Shown: positions 1 through 8,022, counted from the stretch's first letter. The stretch is DNA of 11,046 nt from Bacteroidota bacterium (GCA_947462425.1 CANHPI010000063.1:1-11046), one strand, 5' to 3'. Made by a program: numbers and translations. Notes: generated from the letters alone by a model not told the origin.

Positions 1-40
1 AGTTGTTGATCAAGTGAAATAATTTTACTTAATAAATAAT

Positions 41-76
41 AAAAAAAGACAATCTTTTAAGATTGTCTTTTTTTTT
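41..76. terminator. Bidirectional rho-independent terminator
   Basis: A near-perfect inverted repeat pairs 41-56 with 59-74. The core GACAATCTT / AAGATTGTC is flanked by an A-run on the left (41-47) and a T-run on the right (68-76), so a U-tract follows the hairpin on either strand. On the plus strand it would end a gene lying left of the window. On the minus strand it would end transcripts that pass through the decayed gene at 202-388. The actual loop is probably TTTA. The structure is seen directly; termination is inferred. Confidence 0.8.
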
Positions 77-201
77 ACCATTTTTTAAATTAGGTCTTTT
101 CCCTTATGTTGCATTTATTATATGTGTTTTAATAATAAAAAGGGAAAATTGTTTTGAGTCTATTAAATTAGTTCAAATGTTATTTTTAATTGGAGAAGTT
201 G

Positions 202-388
202 TTATCCTCCTATATTTTTGTAAGCTTCGATTATTAAATGCTTTGTCTCTTCAAAATCTATAAAGTCTTTTATGATTAATTCATAGTCACCGGTTCCTGA
301 ATGTCCAATTTTGCAAGTCCTTTTCAAGTTTGAATTCACTTAATCTAACTCTATTTGCTCTCCCTTTATTTATTTCAAAAATGGCCAT
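202..388 (-). pseudogene. Internally deleted remnant of a DUF5655/COG3586-like gene
   Basis: Reading the minus strand from the ATG at 388 gives MAIFEINKGRANRVRLSEF then KLEKDLQ, which resembles the N-terminus of DUF5655-type proteins (COG3586, old label 'predicted transport protein'). After about 26 residues this frame runs off into WTFRNR and a TGA at 287-289. In the neighbouring frame, 309 down to 202 reads IGHSGTGDYELIIKDF and continues through EETKHLIIEAYKN to TAA, which resembles the C-terminal end of the same family (typically IGHWGNGDYEL...). The first and last pieces are therefore joined near 308-311 with a frame change, and the middle (well over 200 residues in intact relatives, from memory) is missing, including the region that in relatives resembles a nuclease-like core. 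It lies 95 nt beyond the MMPL stop. Nothing else gene-like is visible in 77-201 or 389-483. The alternative, a functional 33-residue peptide, is unlikely. Family assignment is by pattern memory, not a search. Confidence 0.65.
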
Positions 389-483
389 TTATCACTCAAG
401 TTTTTTTATCGATTTAAACAAAAAATAAGAATTTATTTAGATTTACATTCATTAAAAAATCCATATTTTATTTTCTAAAACAG

Positions 484-2838
484 TTAATTCAAACTATCCT
501 CAATATCAATTAATGGTTCTTCAATGATTTCTTTTTTCATTGATTTTTTATGGATAGATAATAAGATGGCTGGTAATAATATAATGTTTGTAAACATTGA
601 TATTAATAGTGTTAAGGATACCAATACACCTAAAGCAACGGTGCCGCCAAAACTCGAGGCCGAGAATATAGAAAATCCACTGAATAAAATGATGGACGTA
701 TAAACCATACTTAATCCAGTATCTTTAATAGCTGCGGAAATAGCTTGAGCCGCACCTAAACCATGTTTTTTTAATTCCTGACGGTACTTGGTTAAAAAAT
801 AAATAGTTCCGTCGGAGGATATACCAAAGGCTATACTAAAAATTAAAATAGTTGATGGCTTAAATCTAATATCTAAAAACCCCATAATACCAGCTGTAAT
901 TACTAACGGAATAAGGCAAGGTATTTTTGATAAAATAATTATACGTACTGAACGAAATAAGGCAATACCTACAATTGCAATTAAAATTATTTCTATCAAT
1001 AAACTTTCTAATAGGTTTGATAACAAATAATCGTTGTTTTTTAAAAATACTAAACTGTGTCCTGTTAAACTTACTTTGTATTCTTTTTGGTTAAATATCG
1101 AATCTATTTTTGGTCTGATAACTAACATTAATTCTTTCATTTTTTTAGAGCCAATATCCGAAACCTGGTAGCTAATTCGAGTAGTTTGTTTTGTACTATC
1201 TATAAACTTTGCTAATTTATTATTTTGTCCTTTTAATGAACCAGTGAATTCTGATAAAGTTTTTAAATCAGAAACACCAGGTAATTTATAATATTTTGGG
1301 TTCCCGTCTTTATAAGTTTGGTATGAAAATTTTATGCCTTCAATAATTGATAGCGGTTTTGAAAATATTGGGTAAGCTTCAAATATTTTTTGCATAGCTT
1401 TAATTTTGTAAAGTGCTTGTGCATTATTTGCAAACAATCCATTTTCTTTTTTTGTATCTATAGATATTTCGAAAGGTAAAACGCCATTAAAGTTTTTTTC
1501 AAAGAAATGTAAATCGGTGTAGATTGGATCTTTTTTTGGAAGATCGTCAACAACAAAACCATTCATATCAATAAAGGTCATTCCCCAAAAACAAATAGCT
1601 GTTAGTGCTGCGGTTACTATGTAAATTCCTTTTCTACGTTTTTGAACTAAGTGGTCAACAATATCTAAGGCTTTATTAATAAATTTACCTTCTTGATGTT
1701 TGGTATGTTTTGCTTTTGGTGTTGGTAATAAATTTAAAATAATTGGCACTAAAATTAGGGTAATAAAATAGGTAGCCATTACACTTATCGAGGATACTAA
1801 GCCAAATTCGACTAACATAGAGCTTTTTGTAAAATACAATACTCCAAAACCAATGGCGGTTGTAATGTTTGCTAAAAATAAAGTAACGCCTATTGTTTCA
1901 ATACTTCTGGTAATGGCTTTTATTTTATTGCCATGTAAAATAAATTCACTATGATATTTATTGATTAAAAATATACAGTTTGGTAAACCAATAACCATAA
2001 TTAATGGCGGAATTAAGCCTGATAAAATGGTTATTTTGTAACCAAATAATACTAAGATTCCCATCGACCATAACACCCCAAATGCTGTAATAATAAGCGA
2101 AAAGAAAACAACATTACCTGATCTAAAAAATAACCATAAAATAATAGCTGTTACAATTATGGCTAAAATTAAAAAGAGGGTCATTTCGTGAGATACCTTA
2201 GTCATTACTTGTGAACGAATGTATGGCATGCCCGAATAGTGCATTTCAATTATATGCTTTTTAGCAAACGCTTCTGCTAAAATTCTAATCTCCGAAACTA
2301 TTTCTAAACGACGTTTTGAGTTTAAATCCTTTTTAGTAAAAGTAATTGCCATTACATTGGCACCAGTTTCTTTGTTATAGATTATGCCTTCATAAAACGG
2401 AAGGTTTAAAAAATCAGCTTTAATACTGTCAACATCTTGCTGATTATTTATAGGCTTTTGAATTAAAGGAACAAAGTCAAATTTTTGCAAACTATCATTT
2501 TTTGTAATTTTATAAACAGTTGGCACCGACATTAAATCTTTAATTCCGGGAATGTTTTTTATGGTTTTGCTTAATTCATACCAGTCTTTAAATTTTTGGA
2601 ATTGAAAAAGGTTTTTATCTTCAAAACCAATAACCATTACATTTCCATCTTCTCCAAAGTTTTTCTTAAAATTTTGATATTCTATAGAGGTACTATCATC
2701 GGTTGGTAAAATTTGAGCAAAGTCGTAAGACAATTCAACCCTTGAGGTTTGATAGCCCATAAAGGCTGTAATTAAAAGGACAATGATTGTAAATACTGCT
2801 TTATTTCTTAATAATATTCCAGAAAATTTTTTCCACAT
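484..2838 (-). CDS. RND/MMPL-family transporter (patched-like, two MMPL halves)
   Basis: Predicted inner-membrane exporter of 784 residues with the two-fold RND/MMPL plan. TM1 lies at about 13-29, followed by a periplasmic domain (about 30-215, with SGMPYIRSQ at 202-210). TM2-6 lie at about 219-238, 243-265, 269-293, 317-337 and 343-371. TM7 (404-423) starts the second half: a second periplasmic domain (about 425-605, with the matching TGHSLVFLK at 592-600), then TM8-12 to about 762. The second half carries FGISSDGTIYFLTKY (671-685), whose D676 sits where RND proteins keep a proton-relay acidic residue. The equivalent TM4 motif reads VIGLPNCIFLINKY (282-295), with N287 instead of Asp. Family members export lipids, hopanoid-like molecules or drugs; the substrate here is unknown. 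No membrane-fusion or outer-membrane partner is adjacent, which suits the standalone MMPL type. The ATG at 2838 is followed directly by WKK and TM1, so the start is well placed. Confidence 0.9.
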   Translation of the reverse strand: MWKKFSGILLRNKAVFTIIVLLITAFMGYQTSRVELSYDFAQILPTDDSTSIEYQNFKKNFGEDGNVMVIGFEDKNLFQFQKFKDWYELSKTIKNIPGIKDLMSVPTVYKITKNDSLQKFDFVPLIQKPINNQQDVDSIKADFLNLPFYEGIIYNKETGANVMAITFTKKDLNSKRRLEIVSEIRILAEAFAKKHIIEMHYSGMPYIRSQVMTKVSHEMTLFLILAIIVTAIILWLFFRSGNVVFFSLIITAFGVLWSMGILVLFGYKITILSGLIPPLIMVIGLPNCIFLINKYHSEFILHGNKIKAITRSIETIGVTLFLANITTAIGFGVLYFTKSSMLVEFGLVSSISVMATYFITLILVPIILNLLPTPKAKHTKHQEGKFINKALDIVDHLVQKRRKGIYIVTAALTAICFWGMTFIDMNGFVVDDLPKKDPIYTDLHFFEKNFNGVLPFEISIDTKKENGLFANNAQALYKIKAMQKIFEAYPIFSKPLSIIEGIKFSYQTYKDGNPKYYKLPGVSDLKTLSEFTGSLKGQNNKLAKFIDSTKQTTRISYQVSDIGSKKMKELMLVIRPKIDSIFNQKEYKVSLTGHSLVFLKNNDYLLSNLLESLLIEIILIAIVGIALFRSVRIIILSKIPCLIPLVITAGIMGFLDIRFKPSTILIFSIAFGISSDGTIYFLTKYRQELKKHGLGAAQAISAAIKDTGLSMVYTSIILFSGFSIFSASSFGGTVALGVLVSLTLLISMFTNIILLPAILLSIHKKSMKKEIIEEPLIDIEDSLN

Positions 2839-2885
2839 AATTCGTTGTTTTAAGTAACCTTTTTTTGATTTTGTGTATTCAATTC

Positions 2886-2923
2886 AACTTCAACTCACGT
2901 AAAAATCACAAAAAGTTAAAGTT
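2886..2923. repeat. Imperfect inverted repeat upstream of the MMPL gene
   Basis: AACTTCAACT (2886-2895) and AGTTAAAGTT (2914-2923) are reverse complements except at one position, separated by 18 nt. A small palindrome, AGTTAACT (2920-2927), overlaps the right arm. It lies about 50-85 nt before the MMPL start codon, in the 189-nt gap after the substrate-binding protein gene. It could be an operator or leader hairpin, but in such AT-rich DNA chance is a real possibility. I found no clean TAnnTTTG element in this gap. Confidence 0.25.
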
Positions 2924-3027
2924 AACTATAAAATGAAAATATATAAATTTTTTTTCACGGTTATTTTACAACGATTAGCTAAATAAAACACTTATATGAT
3001 TGCATAAATAATGTATATAATTCATTC

Positions 3028-4713
3028 TTACTTTAAATCTTTATTTACCAATTTTAAATTCAATAAATTCATAGCATTAGTTGATAAACCTTTAATGTTT
3101 TTATTCACCAAACGTATTACCTGATCATAATATAAAGGAACAATTGGTGCGTCATCAATTAATATTTGATCCATTTGTTGATATAGCAATGTTTTTATTT
3201 CTCTATTAGGTTCATGAATTACTTTTTCAAATAACATATCAAATTCCGGATTTTTATAATGCGTGTAATTTGAACCCGTTGGCGAAAAGTTTTTGCTGTA
3301 AAAAGAACTCATAAAACTTTCTTCATCCGCATAATCTCCCACCCACGATTTTTTAAATAAATTGTATTCGCAGCTAGAAACAGCGTGTCTTAAAACAACT
3401 GGTTTATCTACACTTACATTTACTTTAATATTATTTTCAGCTAATTGAGATTGAATAAATTCAATTTGTTCTAAATAATTATCCGTTGTGTGTAACGTTA
3501 TTTCTGGTAAATTTTTCCCATCAGGGAATCCGGCTTCAATTAATAATTGCCTTACTTTTTCTGGATTATAAGTATAGCCTTTTACAACGTTATTATTAAA
3601 AGAAGGTAAGCCGGTTGGAATAAAACCAGAGATGGCTGGAAAACCAATATTATTTCTAAAAAACTTGACCATTTTAACTCTGTCAAACCCATAATTAATT
3701 GCTTTTCTTAGTGCTTTAATTTTTAATGGAGAGTTTTTTACTATTTCAATATTTTCATCTACTAAAATTCCTAAGTAATCTGTTTTTAAATAGTTTTGTT
3801 TTTGCAAAACAAATTTTTTGCCATAAATAGGCTGTAATTCGCCATTTTTATCAAGTACCTCATTTATATTAAATGCATCTGCCCCACTGAGCATATCATA
3901 TTTTCCATTTAGTAATTCCATAAAGGCGGTTTCTTTGTCTTTTACAAAAGATATGCTTACGGCATCTAAATAGGGTAGGCGAGTTGTGCCATCAAATTCA
4001 AAATAATTTTCATTTTTCAATAAAATTAATTTAGTGCCTTCTTCCCACAATTTAAATTTAAAAGGACCTGTACCAACTGGATTTCTTCTAAAATCCTGAC
4101 CATAAAAATCAGCTGCCTCATAAGGAATAACTGAAAAATATTTCATAGTTAGGATACTTAAAAATGCACTGATTGGTTCTTTTAAATAAACCACAAATGT
4201 TGAGTCGTTGACTGATGTAAAGCCTTTGTATCCTGTTTTTTCAGACCTATCTATATTTGCTAATAACGAAACGGCGCTACTTACACGTGCATCATAAAGT
4301 CTGTTAAAAGAAAAAACAAAATCTTTTGCAGTAACTTTTCTTCCTTTTTCTTTTTCAAAACATTTATTGTCATGAAAAAAAACATCATCTCTTAATATAA
4401 ATGTGTATGTTAAACCATCATCGCTGATGATCCATTTTTTTGCAATTGATGGTGTAACTTTTAACGAATCATCTAGCTGAACCAATCCGTTGTAAACCTG
4501 ATTAACAGCCCAAATATCTTCAAGGTTATTTGCCGAAGCTGGATCTAAACTCGCAATGCCAGCCATTTCGTTATAATTAAATACCGTTTTATTTTCATTT
4601 TCTTGTTTATTATCTTTACAAGTTGTAGTAAATAAAATAGTAATGCTGCAAATTATTACAGAATTAATCATTTTTTTTGCTGACATCATTCTCTCTAGTT
4701 TAATTTTATGCAT
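3028..4713 (-). CDS. Peptide ABC transporter substrate-binding lipoprotein (SBP family 5)
   Basis: Solute-binding protein of the DppA/OppA type (SBP_bac_5), expected to capture oligopeptides or similar ligands at the envelope. From the ATG at 4713 it has 561 residues. A hydrophobic stretch ends in TTTCKDN with Cys32, a loose lipobox, so it is probably a lipoprotein. Family signatures include AKDFVFSFNRL (129-139), NPVGTGPFKF (211-220), ALRKAINYGFDR (334-345), the SWVGDYADEESF region (456-467) and a C-terminal DDAPIVPLYY (520-529). The reading frame is open up to a TTG at 4722, but ATGs at 4713, 4689 and 4686 are likelier. The 4689 start gives the most conventional signal peptide (MMSAKKM followed by the hydrophobic core). 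No permease or ATPase gene adjoins it, so any transporter partner is encoded elsewhere. It is transcribed divergently from recR. Confidence 0.88.
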   Translation of the reverse strand: MHKIKLERMMSAKKMINSVIICSITILFTTTCKDNKQENENKTVFNYNEMAGIASLDPASANNLEDIWAVNQVYNGLVQLDDSLKVTPSIAKKWIISDDGLTYTFILRDDVFFHDNKCFEKEKGRKVTAKDFVFSFNRLYDARVSSAVSLLANIDRSEKTGYKGFTSVNDSTFVVYLKEPISAFLSILTMKYFSVIPYEAADFYGQDFRRNPVGTGPFKFKLWEEGTKLILLKNENYFEFDGTTRLPYLDAVSISFVKDKETAFMELLNGKYDMLSGADAFNINEVLDKNGELQPIYGKKFVLQKQNYLKTDYLGILVDENIEIVKNSPLKIKALRKAINYGFDRVKMVKFFRNNIGFPAISGFIPTGLPSFNNNVVKGYTYNPEKVRQLLIEAGFPDGKNLPEITLHTTDNYLEQIEFIQSQLAENNIKVNVSVDKPVVLRHAVSSCEYNLFKKSWVGDYADEESFMSSFYSKNFSPTGSNYTHYKNPEFDMLFEKVIHEPNREIKTLLYQQMDQILIDDAPIVPLYYDQVIRLVNKNIKGLSTNAMNLLNLKLVNKDLK

Positions 4714-4891
4714 ATTTATCAATATTAATCAAATGCTGGTTGTTTTTGAAAAACTATTTAAACAGTTTTTCACATTAACGTGTCAATTCTCTCAAATTGT
4801 ATAAATTAGTATTTTTATAAAATATTTTTTTGATAGGAAGTAAATATTTAAAGTTAAGAGTTTGAGAAACACTAATAATGTATTTTAATAC

Positions 4892-4899
4892 TAACTTTG
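4892..4899 (+). promoter_or_regulatory. Candidate Bacteroidota -7 promoter element for recR
   Basis: TAACTTTG matches the Bacteroidota -7 consensus TAnnTTTG exactly and lies 57 nt before the recR GTG. The nearest upstream TTTG (4861-4864) is 27 nt away, longer than the usual roughly 20-nt spacing, so the -33 element is not convincing. It sits in the 243-nt divergent gap between the substrate-binding protein gene and recR; no clear element facing the other way was found. Confidence 0.45.
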
Positions 4900-4956
4900 G
4901 TAAATTAAATCATGTTATTTAAGATAAAAAATTCAGTTAAATAGTATAAATATAAA

Positions 4957-5574
4957 GTGGAATTTACTTCTAAGTTAATAGAACAAGCAGTGGGGCATTT
5001 TTCTAGCTTGCCAGGGGTTGGTAAAAAGTCGGCATTACGTTATGTTTTACATTTAATAAAACAAGACACTCAGGATATTACCAATTTTTCAGATGTTTTA
5101 AAAGCCTTAAAACATGATTTAAAATTTTGTAAAAATTGTCATACTATTTCTGATCATGATATTTGCGAAGTTTGTTCTAATCCTATACGTAACCAACAAT
5201 TGGTTTGTGTGGTTCAGGATTATCGTGATGTAATGGCTATTGAAAACACAGGTCTTTATAAAGGTGTTTATCATGTATTAGGCGGACTAATTTCGCCGAT
5301 GGAAGGTATTGGTCCAAGTAATTTAACGATTGATTCGTTAGTTGCAAAAGTATCAAAGCAGGAGGTTACTGAAATTATTTTAGCGCTAAATGCTACTATG
5401 GAAGGAGAAACAACAAGTTTTTTTATTTTCAAAAAGTTAGCGCAATTTAATTTAACATTATCTGCTATTGCCCGTGGAATAGCCGTTGGCGATGAATTAG
5501 AATATACTGATGAAGTAACCTTGGGGCGTTCAATTATTAATCGTATTCCCTATAATAATAGTTTAGCAAGGTAA
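4957..5574 (+). CDS. recR: Recombination mediator protein RecR
   Basis: Cytoplasmic RecR, which with RecO (and RecF) helps load RecA on SSB-coated single-stranded DNA during gap repair. The protein has 205 residues, the normal length. In order it shows an N-terminal helix-hairpin-helix (LPGVGKKSALR, 18-28), a Cys4 zinc site (C58, C61, C70, C73 in the CKNC...CEVC pattern), a Toprim domain (about 79-172, with VVQDYRDVMAIE, YHVLGGLISPMEGIGP and LALNATMEGE) and the C-terminal GRSIINR segment. The start is GTG; translation from it gives MEFTSKLIEQAV, the expected N-terminus, and no nearby ATG fits. It stands alone on this strand, about 280 nt before the next gene, and is divergent from the substrate-binding protein gene. 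Confidence 0.97.
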   Translation: MEFTSKLIEQAVGHFSSLPGVGKKSALRYVLHLIKQDTQDITNFSDVLKALKHDLKFCKNCHTISDHDICEVCSNPIRNQQLVCVVQDYRDVMAIENTGLYKGVYHVLGGLISPMEGIGPSNLTIDSLVAKVSKQEVTEIILALNATMEGETTSFFIFKKLAQFNLTLSAIARGIAVGDELEYTDEVTLGRSIINRIPYNNSLAR

Positions 5575-5597
5575 TTTCTTTTGGTCGTATCACTGTG

Positions 5598-5635
5598 GTA
5601 AGGCTTTTAGTTACAATCTTTTGTTTGTGCCTTAC
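5598..5635. repeat. Short inverted repeat after recR
   Basis: GTAAGGC (5598-5604) and GCCTTAC (5629-5635) can pair across a 24-nt loop shortly after the recR stop. There is no adjacent U-tract, so it is a weak terminator candidate at best. A second imperfect palindrome, TATTTCTGTAGGAATA (5756-5771, one mismatch between 6-nt arms), lies further on. Otherwise the 279-nt gap between recR and the DUF4139 gene shows no convincing gene and no exact TAnnTTTG site. Confidence 0.25.
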
Positions 5636-5853
5636 AATAGGATTTTCATTTTAATTATTCACGTAGGAAAATTCTTCTATTCAAAATTTAACTCCATGAT
5701 AAAAGTGAACAGCTGTCTCTTTTTAAAAAGATTGAAGTGATAGTCTTACCCTGCCTATTTCTGTAGGAATACGTCAAAAAAACGAATTATTAAAAATATT
5801 TATGGAATTATTAGTTTTCATGCATCTAAATGGAAATCCTTAAAAATTTATTT

Positions 5854-7536
5854 ATGAAAAAGTTAATATTATTTGCATTAAGCTTTGCAATAATTAAAGC
5901 AAACGCTACAGAAACAGAAAAAACAATTAAATCAAAACCCGAAAAAATTATTGTTTATACTCATGGCGCACAAGTTCATCGTAAAACCTTGGTTAATTTA
6001 GTTGTAGGTCAAAATACATTAATATTTTCGGGGTTAGAAAACTGTATCAATACAGCTGCGATTCAAGCCTCTGGTAATGGCGATTTTATTATTACAGACA
6101 TTCAACACGAAGTTTATTATCCAGAATTTGATAAAGTAAAATTAAATGTAGATGTGCGTTATAATAAAATATTAAAACAGGTAAACGATAGTTTACAAGA
6201 ATTAAATTATTTGATTGAAGATATATCCTCTAAATCTGAGGCTTTAGCAACTGAGAAAAATGTATTACTAAATTATAGTTTATATAAAGGACAGTTTAAA
6301 AGAGATAGCATAGCTTCGTTAAAAGATGGTTTAACTTATTTAAGAGAAAAACTATATAACATTAATTCAGAGCAATTAAAACTAAAACGAGAGCGAGAAA
6401 AATTGGAAGCGAAAAAAGTAATTTTAAATGAGCGTGTTGCAAATGTGAGCAGAGAATTAACAAATCAAAATCAAACAGGAAAAGTTGAGAAAGTTGATTA
6501 TCGTATTTTAGTTCATGTTATTGCTGATCAAGTCTCTCAAGCCACTGTAAATTTAAATTATTATATCACTAATGCAGGTTGGACTCCCTCATACGATTTA
6601 AGAGCGAATTCAAATGATCAAAATGTAAAGTTAACGTATAAAGCACAAATTCATCAGGAATCTGGAATTGATTGGGGTAGTGTTAAATTGGTTTTATCCA
6701 CGGCTAACCCAAATCGTTCATATAATATTCCACAATTATCTCCATGGTATTTAGGATTTAATCCATATAAAACCAGTAATAACAAGCAAGAGCCATTATC
6801 GGTTCCAGCTTCAGGAAGTTTATACGATAAGCATAAATCTAAAAAAGCTGATGATTATAGTTCATTAGAAGAAGTTCAAAAAGATGTTGCTCAAAATGCG
6901 TATGACTATACTTCAGTAAGTGAGAATGTTATTGAAACCGAATATGAAATAAAATTAAATTATAATATTCCAAGCGATGGCAAACAACATTTTGCTGCTA
7001 TTATGATAAAAGATTTAAAAACAATGTATCGTTATAAAGCAATTCCTAAATTAAATAATAACGTTTATCTCACTGCTATTTTACCAGATTGGGAAGATGC
7101 TATTACTATGAGTGGCGAAGCTTCTATTTATTATGATGGCTCGTATGTTGGAGTTACTAGTTTAAAGCCTGGCGGCATTGAAGATACAATGCAATTGTCC
7201 TTAGGTATTGATAAAAACATAGCTATTAAGCGTCAAAAAATTAAGGAGAAGTGTTCTCAAAAAATATTAGATAATGATATTTTACATCAATATACGTTTG
7301 AAATTACGATAAAAAATTCACGGGCTTCAAAAATTGACATTGATATTGAAGATCAATTACCTTTATCACAGGATAAGTTGGTTGTTATTGATCGTAAAGA
7401 ATTATCAGGTGGCAATTACGATGAAGTTACAGGGGTAGTTAAATGGCGAGCAACATTACAGGCAAAGGATAGCAAAAAGTTAATAATGATGTATCAGGTT
7501 AAAGCACCAAAGAATATGCCGGTAGCTGCAAAGTAA
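5854..7536 (+). CDS. Secreted DUF4140/DUF4139 protein (mucoidy inhibitor MuiA-like)
   Basis: Envelope protein of 560 residues in the family often annotated 'mucoidy inhibitor MuiA family / DUF4139'; its biochemical role is not known. A Sec signal peptide (MKKLILFALSFAIIKANA) probably ends after Ala18. The DUF4140 region (about 30-125, VYTHGAQVHRKTLV) follows. A charged helical, coiled-coil stretch spans about 100-205. The DUF4139 beta-rich domain starts around 228 with LNYYITNAGWTPSYDLRA (234-251) and runs to about 555. The frame also has an ATG at 5830, but starting at 5854 puts the basic n-region and hydrophobic core exactly at the N-terminus, so I prefer it. A polar linker (about 305-350) splits DUF4139, as is common in this family. 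The gene ends 25 nt before a strong terminator and converges on the small secreted protein gene. Confidence 0.9.
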   Translation: MKKLILFALSFAIIKANATETEKTIKSKPEKIIVYTHGAQVHRKTLVNLVVGQNTLIFSGLENCINTAAIQASGNGDFIITDIQHEVYYPEFDKVKLNVDVRYNKILKQVNDSLQELNYLIEDISSKSEALATEKNVLLNYSLYKGQFKRDSIASLKDGLTYLREKLYNINSEQLKLKREREKLEAKKVILNERVANVSRELTNQNQTGKVEKVDYRILVHVIADQVSQATVNLNYYITNAGWTPSYDLRANSNDQNVKLTYKAQIHQESGIDWGSVKLVLSTANPNRSYNIPQLSPWYLGFNPYKTSNNKQEPLSVPASGSLYDKHKSKKADDYSSLEEVQKDVAQNAYDYTSVSENVIETEYEIKLNYNIPSDGKQHFAAIMIKDLKTMYRYKAIPKLNNNVYLTAILPDWEDAITMSGEASIYYDGSYVGVTSLKPGGIEDTMQLSLGIDKNIAIKRQKIKEKCSQKILDNDILHQYTFEITIKNSRASKIDIDIEDQLPLSQDKLVVIDRKELSGGNYDEVTGVVKWRATLQAKDSKKLIMMYQVKAPKNMPVAAK

Positions 7537-7560
7537 ATATAATATATATGAGTAATATTG

Positions 7561-7599
7561 AGATAAAAAAGTTCGCTGTTACAGCGAACTTTTTTATCT
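7561..7599. terminator. Bidirectional terminator shared by convergent genes
   Basis: Perfect inverted repeat: 7561-7578 is the exact reverse complement of 7582-7599, an 18-bp stem with a TTA spacer. The GC-rich part (GTTCGCTG / CAGCGAAC) is flanked by A6 and T6 runs, giving a U-tract on both strands. It lies 25 nt after the DUF4139 stop. On the other strand it includes the last Arg codon and the TAA of the small secreted protein gene (7594-7599), so the hairpin starts inside that coding region. Confidence 0.9.
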
Positions 7600-8022
7600 A
7601 TTCTTATTTACTTTTTTACAATCAGGGAAGATTACGATATCGCACAAGTCAGGTAAATCTTCTATGTGCCCATCTTTATCTTCTGCTTTTAATTTAGTTA
7701 AGCAAATTTTAGTGGCTAGTTTTTTTTTCTTTGTCAAAAAGTTAATTGTTTTTAAAGGAAACGTGTTTCCTACAACAGCAGCTTCGTAATTTGTTTTTTT
7801 TTCGCTATAAAGTATGGTAAACGATTTAATCGCTTGTTCGTGCGGATTTCCATATCTATCGAACGCAATTACTTTAAATTCAGTGTCATCAAAGGCTGCT
7901 TTTACAAAAAGTTTTTCTTTTTTGATTTTTATAATTTTTACATCTTCCTGTTCTTGAGAAAAAGAAGAATGATAACAGAAAAGAAATCCAATAAATAATA
8001 AATGTTGTATACTAGTTTTCAA
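7594..8022 (-). CDS. Small secreted protein of unknown function
   Basis: A 142-residue protein I do not recognise. The N-terminus MKTSIQHLLFIGFLFCYHSS followed by FSQ reads as a Sec signal peptide with cleavage near SFSQ|EQE (about residue 23). The mature part is small and lysine-rich, with probable beta strands (LFVKAAFDDTEFKVIAF, 38-54), a KKKK run (98-101) and three cysteines (107, 127, 135) that could form a disulfide. The start is TTG at 8022, immediately after the TAA of the preceding gene and in the same frame. No other start codon precedes the signal peptide, and the intact signal peptide supports it. This suggests translation by termination-reinitiation from 8023-8568. Its 3' end lies inside the shared terminator hairpin. 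Export to the periplasm or surface is inferred; its role is unknown. Confidence 0.75.
   Translation of the reverse strand: MKTSIQHLLFIGFLFCYHSSFSQEQEDVKIIKIKKEKLFVKAAFDDTEFKVIAFDRYGNPHEQAIKSFTILYSEKKTNYEAAVVGNTFPLKTINFLTKKKKLATKICLTKLKAEDKDGHIEDLPDLCDIVIFPDCKKVNKNR

Noticed and set aside
2..22. Possible tail of a plus-strand gene (V-V-D-Q-V-K then TAA) ahead of the terminator
   Set aside because: Placement before the hairpin is suggestive, but six codons cannot identify a gene and the other two frames also end within the first 17 nt.
63..263. Possible 66-codon plus-strand gene starting at TTG 63
   Set aside because: It starts inside the terminator stem, has a low-complexity hydrophobic product and runs antisense across the recognisable DUF5655-like C-terminal piece.
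4720..4722. TTG start for the substrate-binding protein
   Set aside because: ATG codons at 4713 and 4689 follow closely and give better-shaped signal peptides.
5812..5819. TAGTTTTC as a promoter element for the DUF4139 gene
   Set aside because: One mismatch to TAnnTTTG at its most conserved end and no TTG at the proper distance upstream.
5740..5847. Open plus-strand frame of about 36 codons before the DUF4139 gene
   Set aside because: Short, without a convincing start or family resemblance; expected by chance in AT-rich DNA.
5830..5853. Upstream ATG for the DUF4139 gene
   Set aside because: It would put eight residues before a classic signal peptide that itself begins with MKK at 5854.
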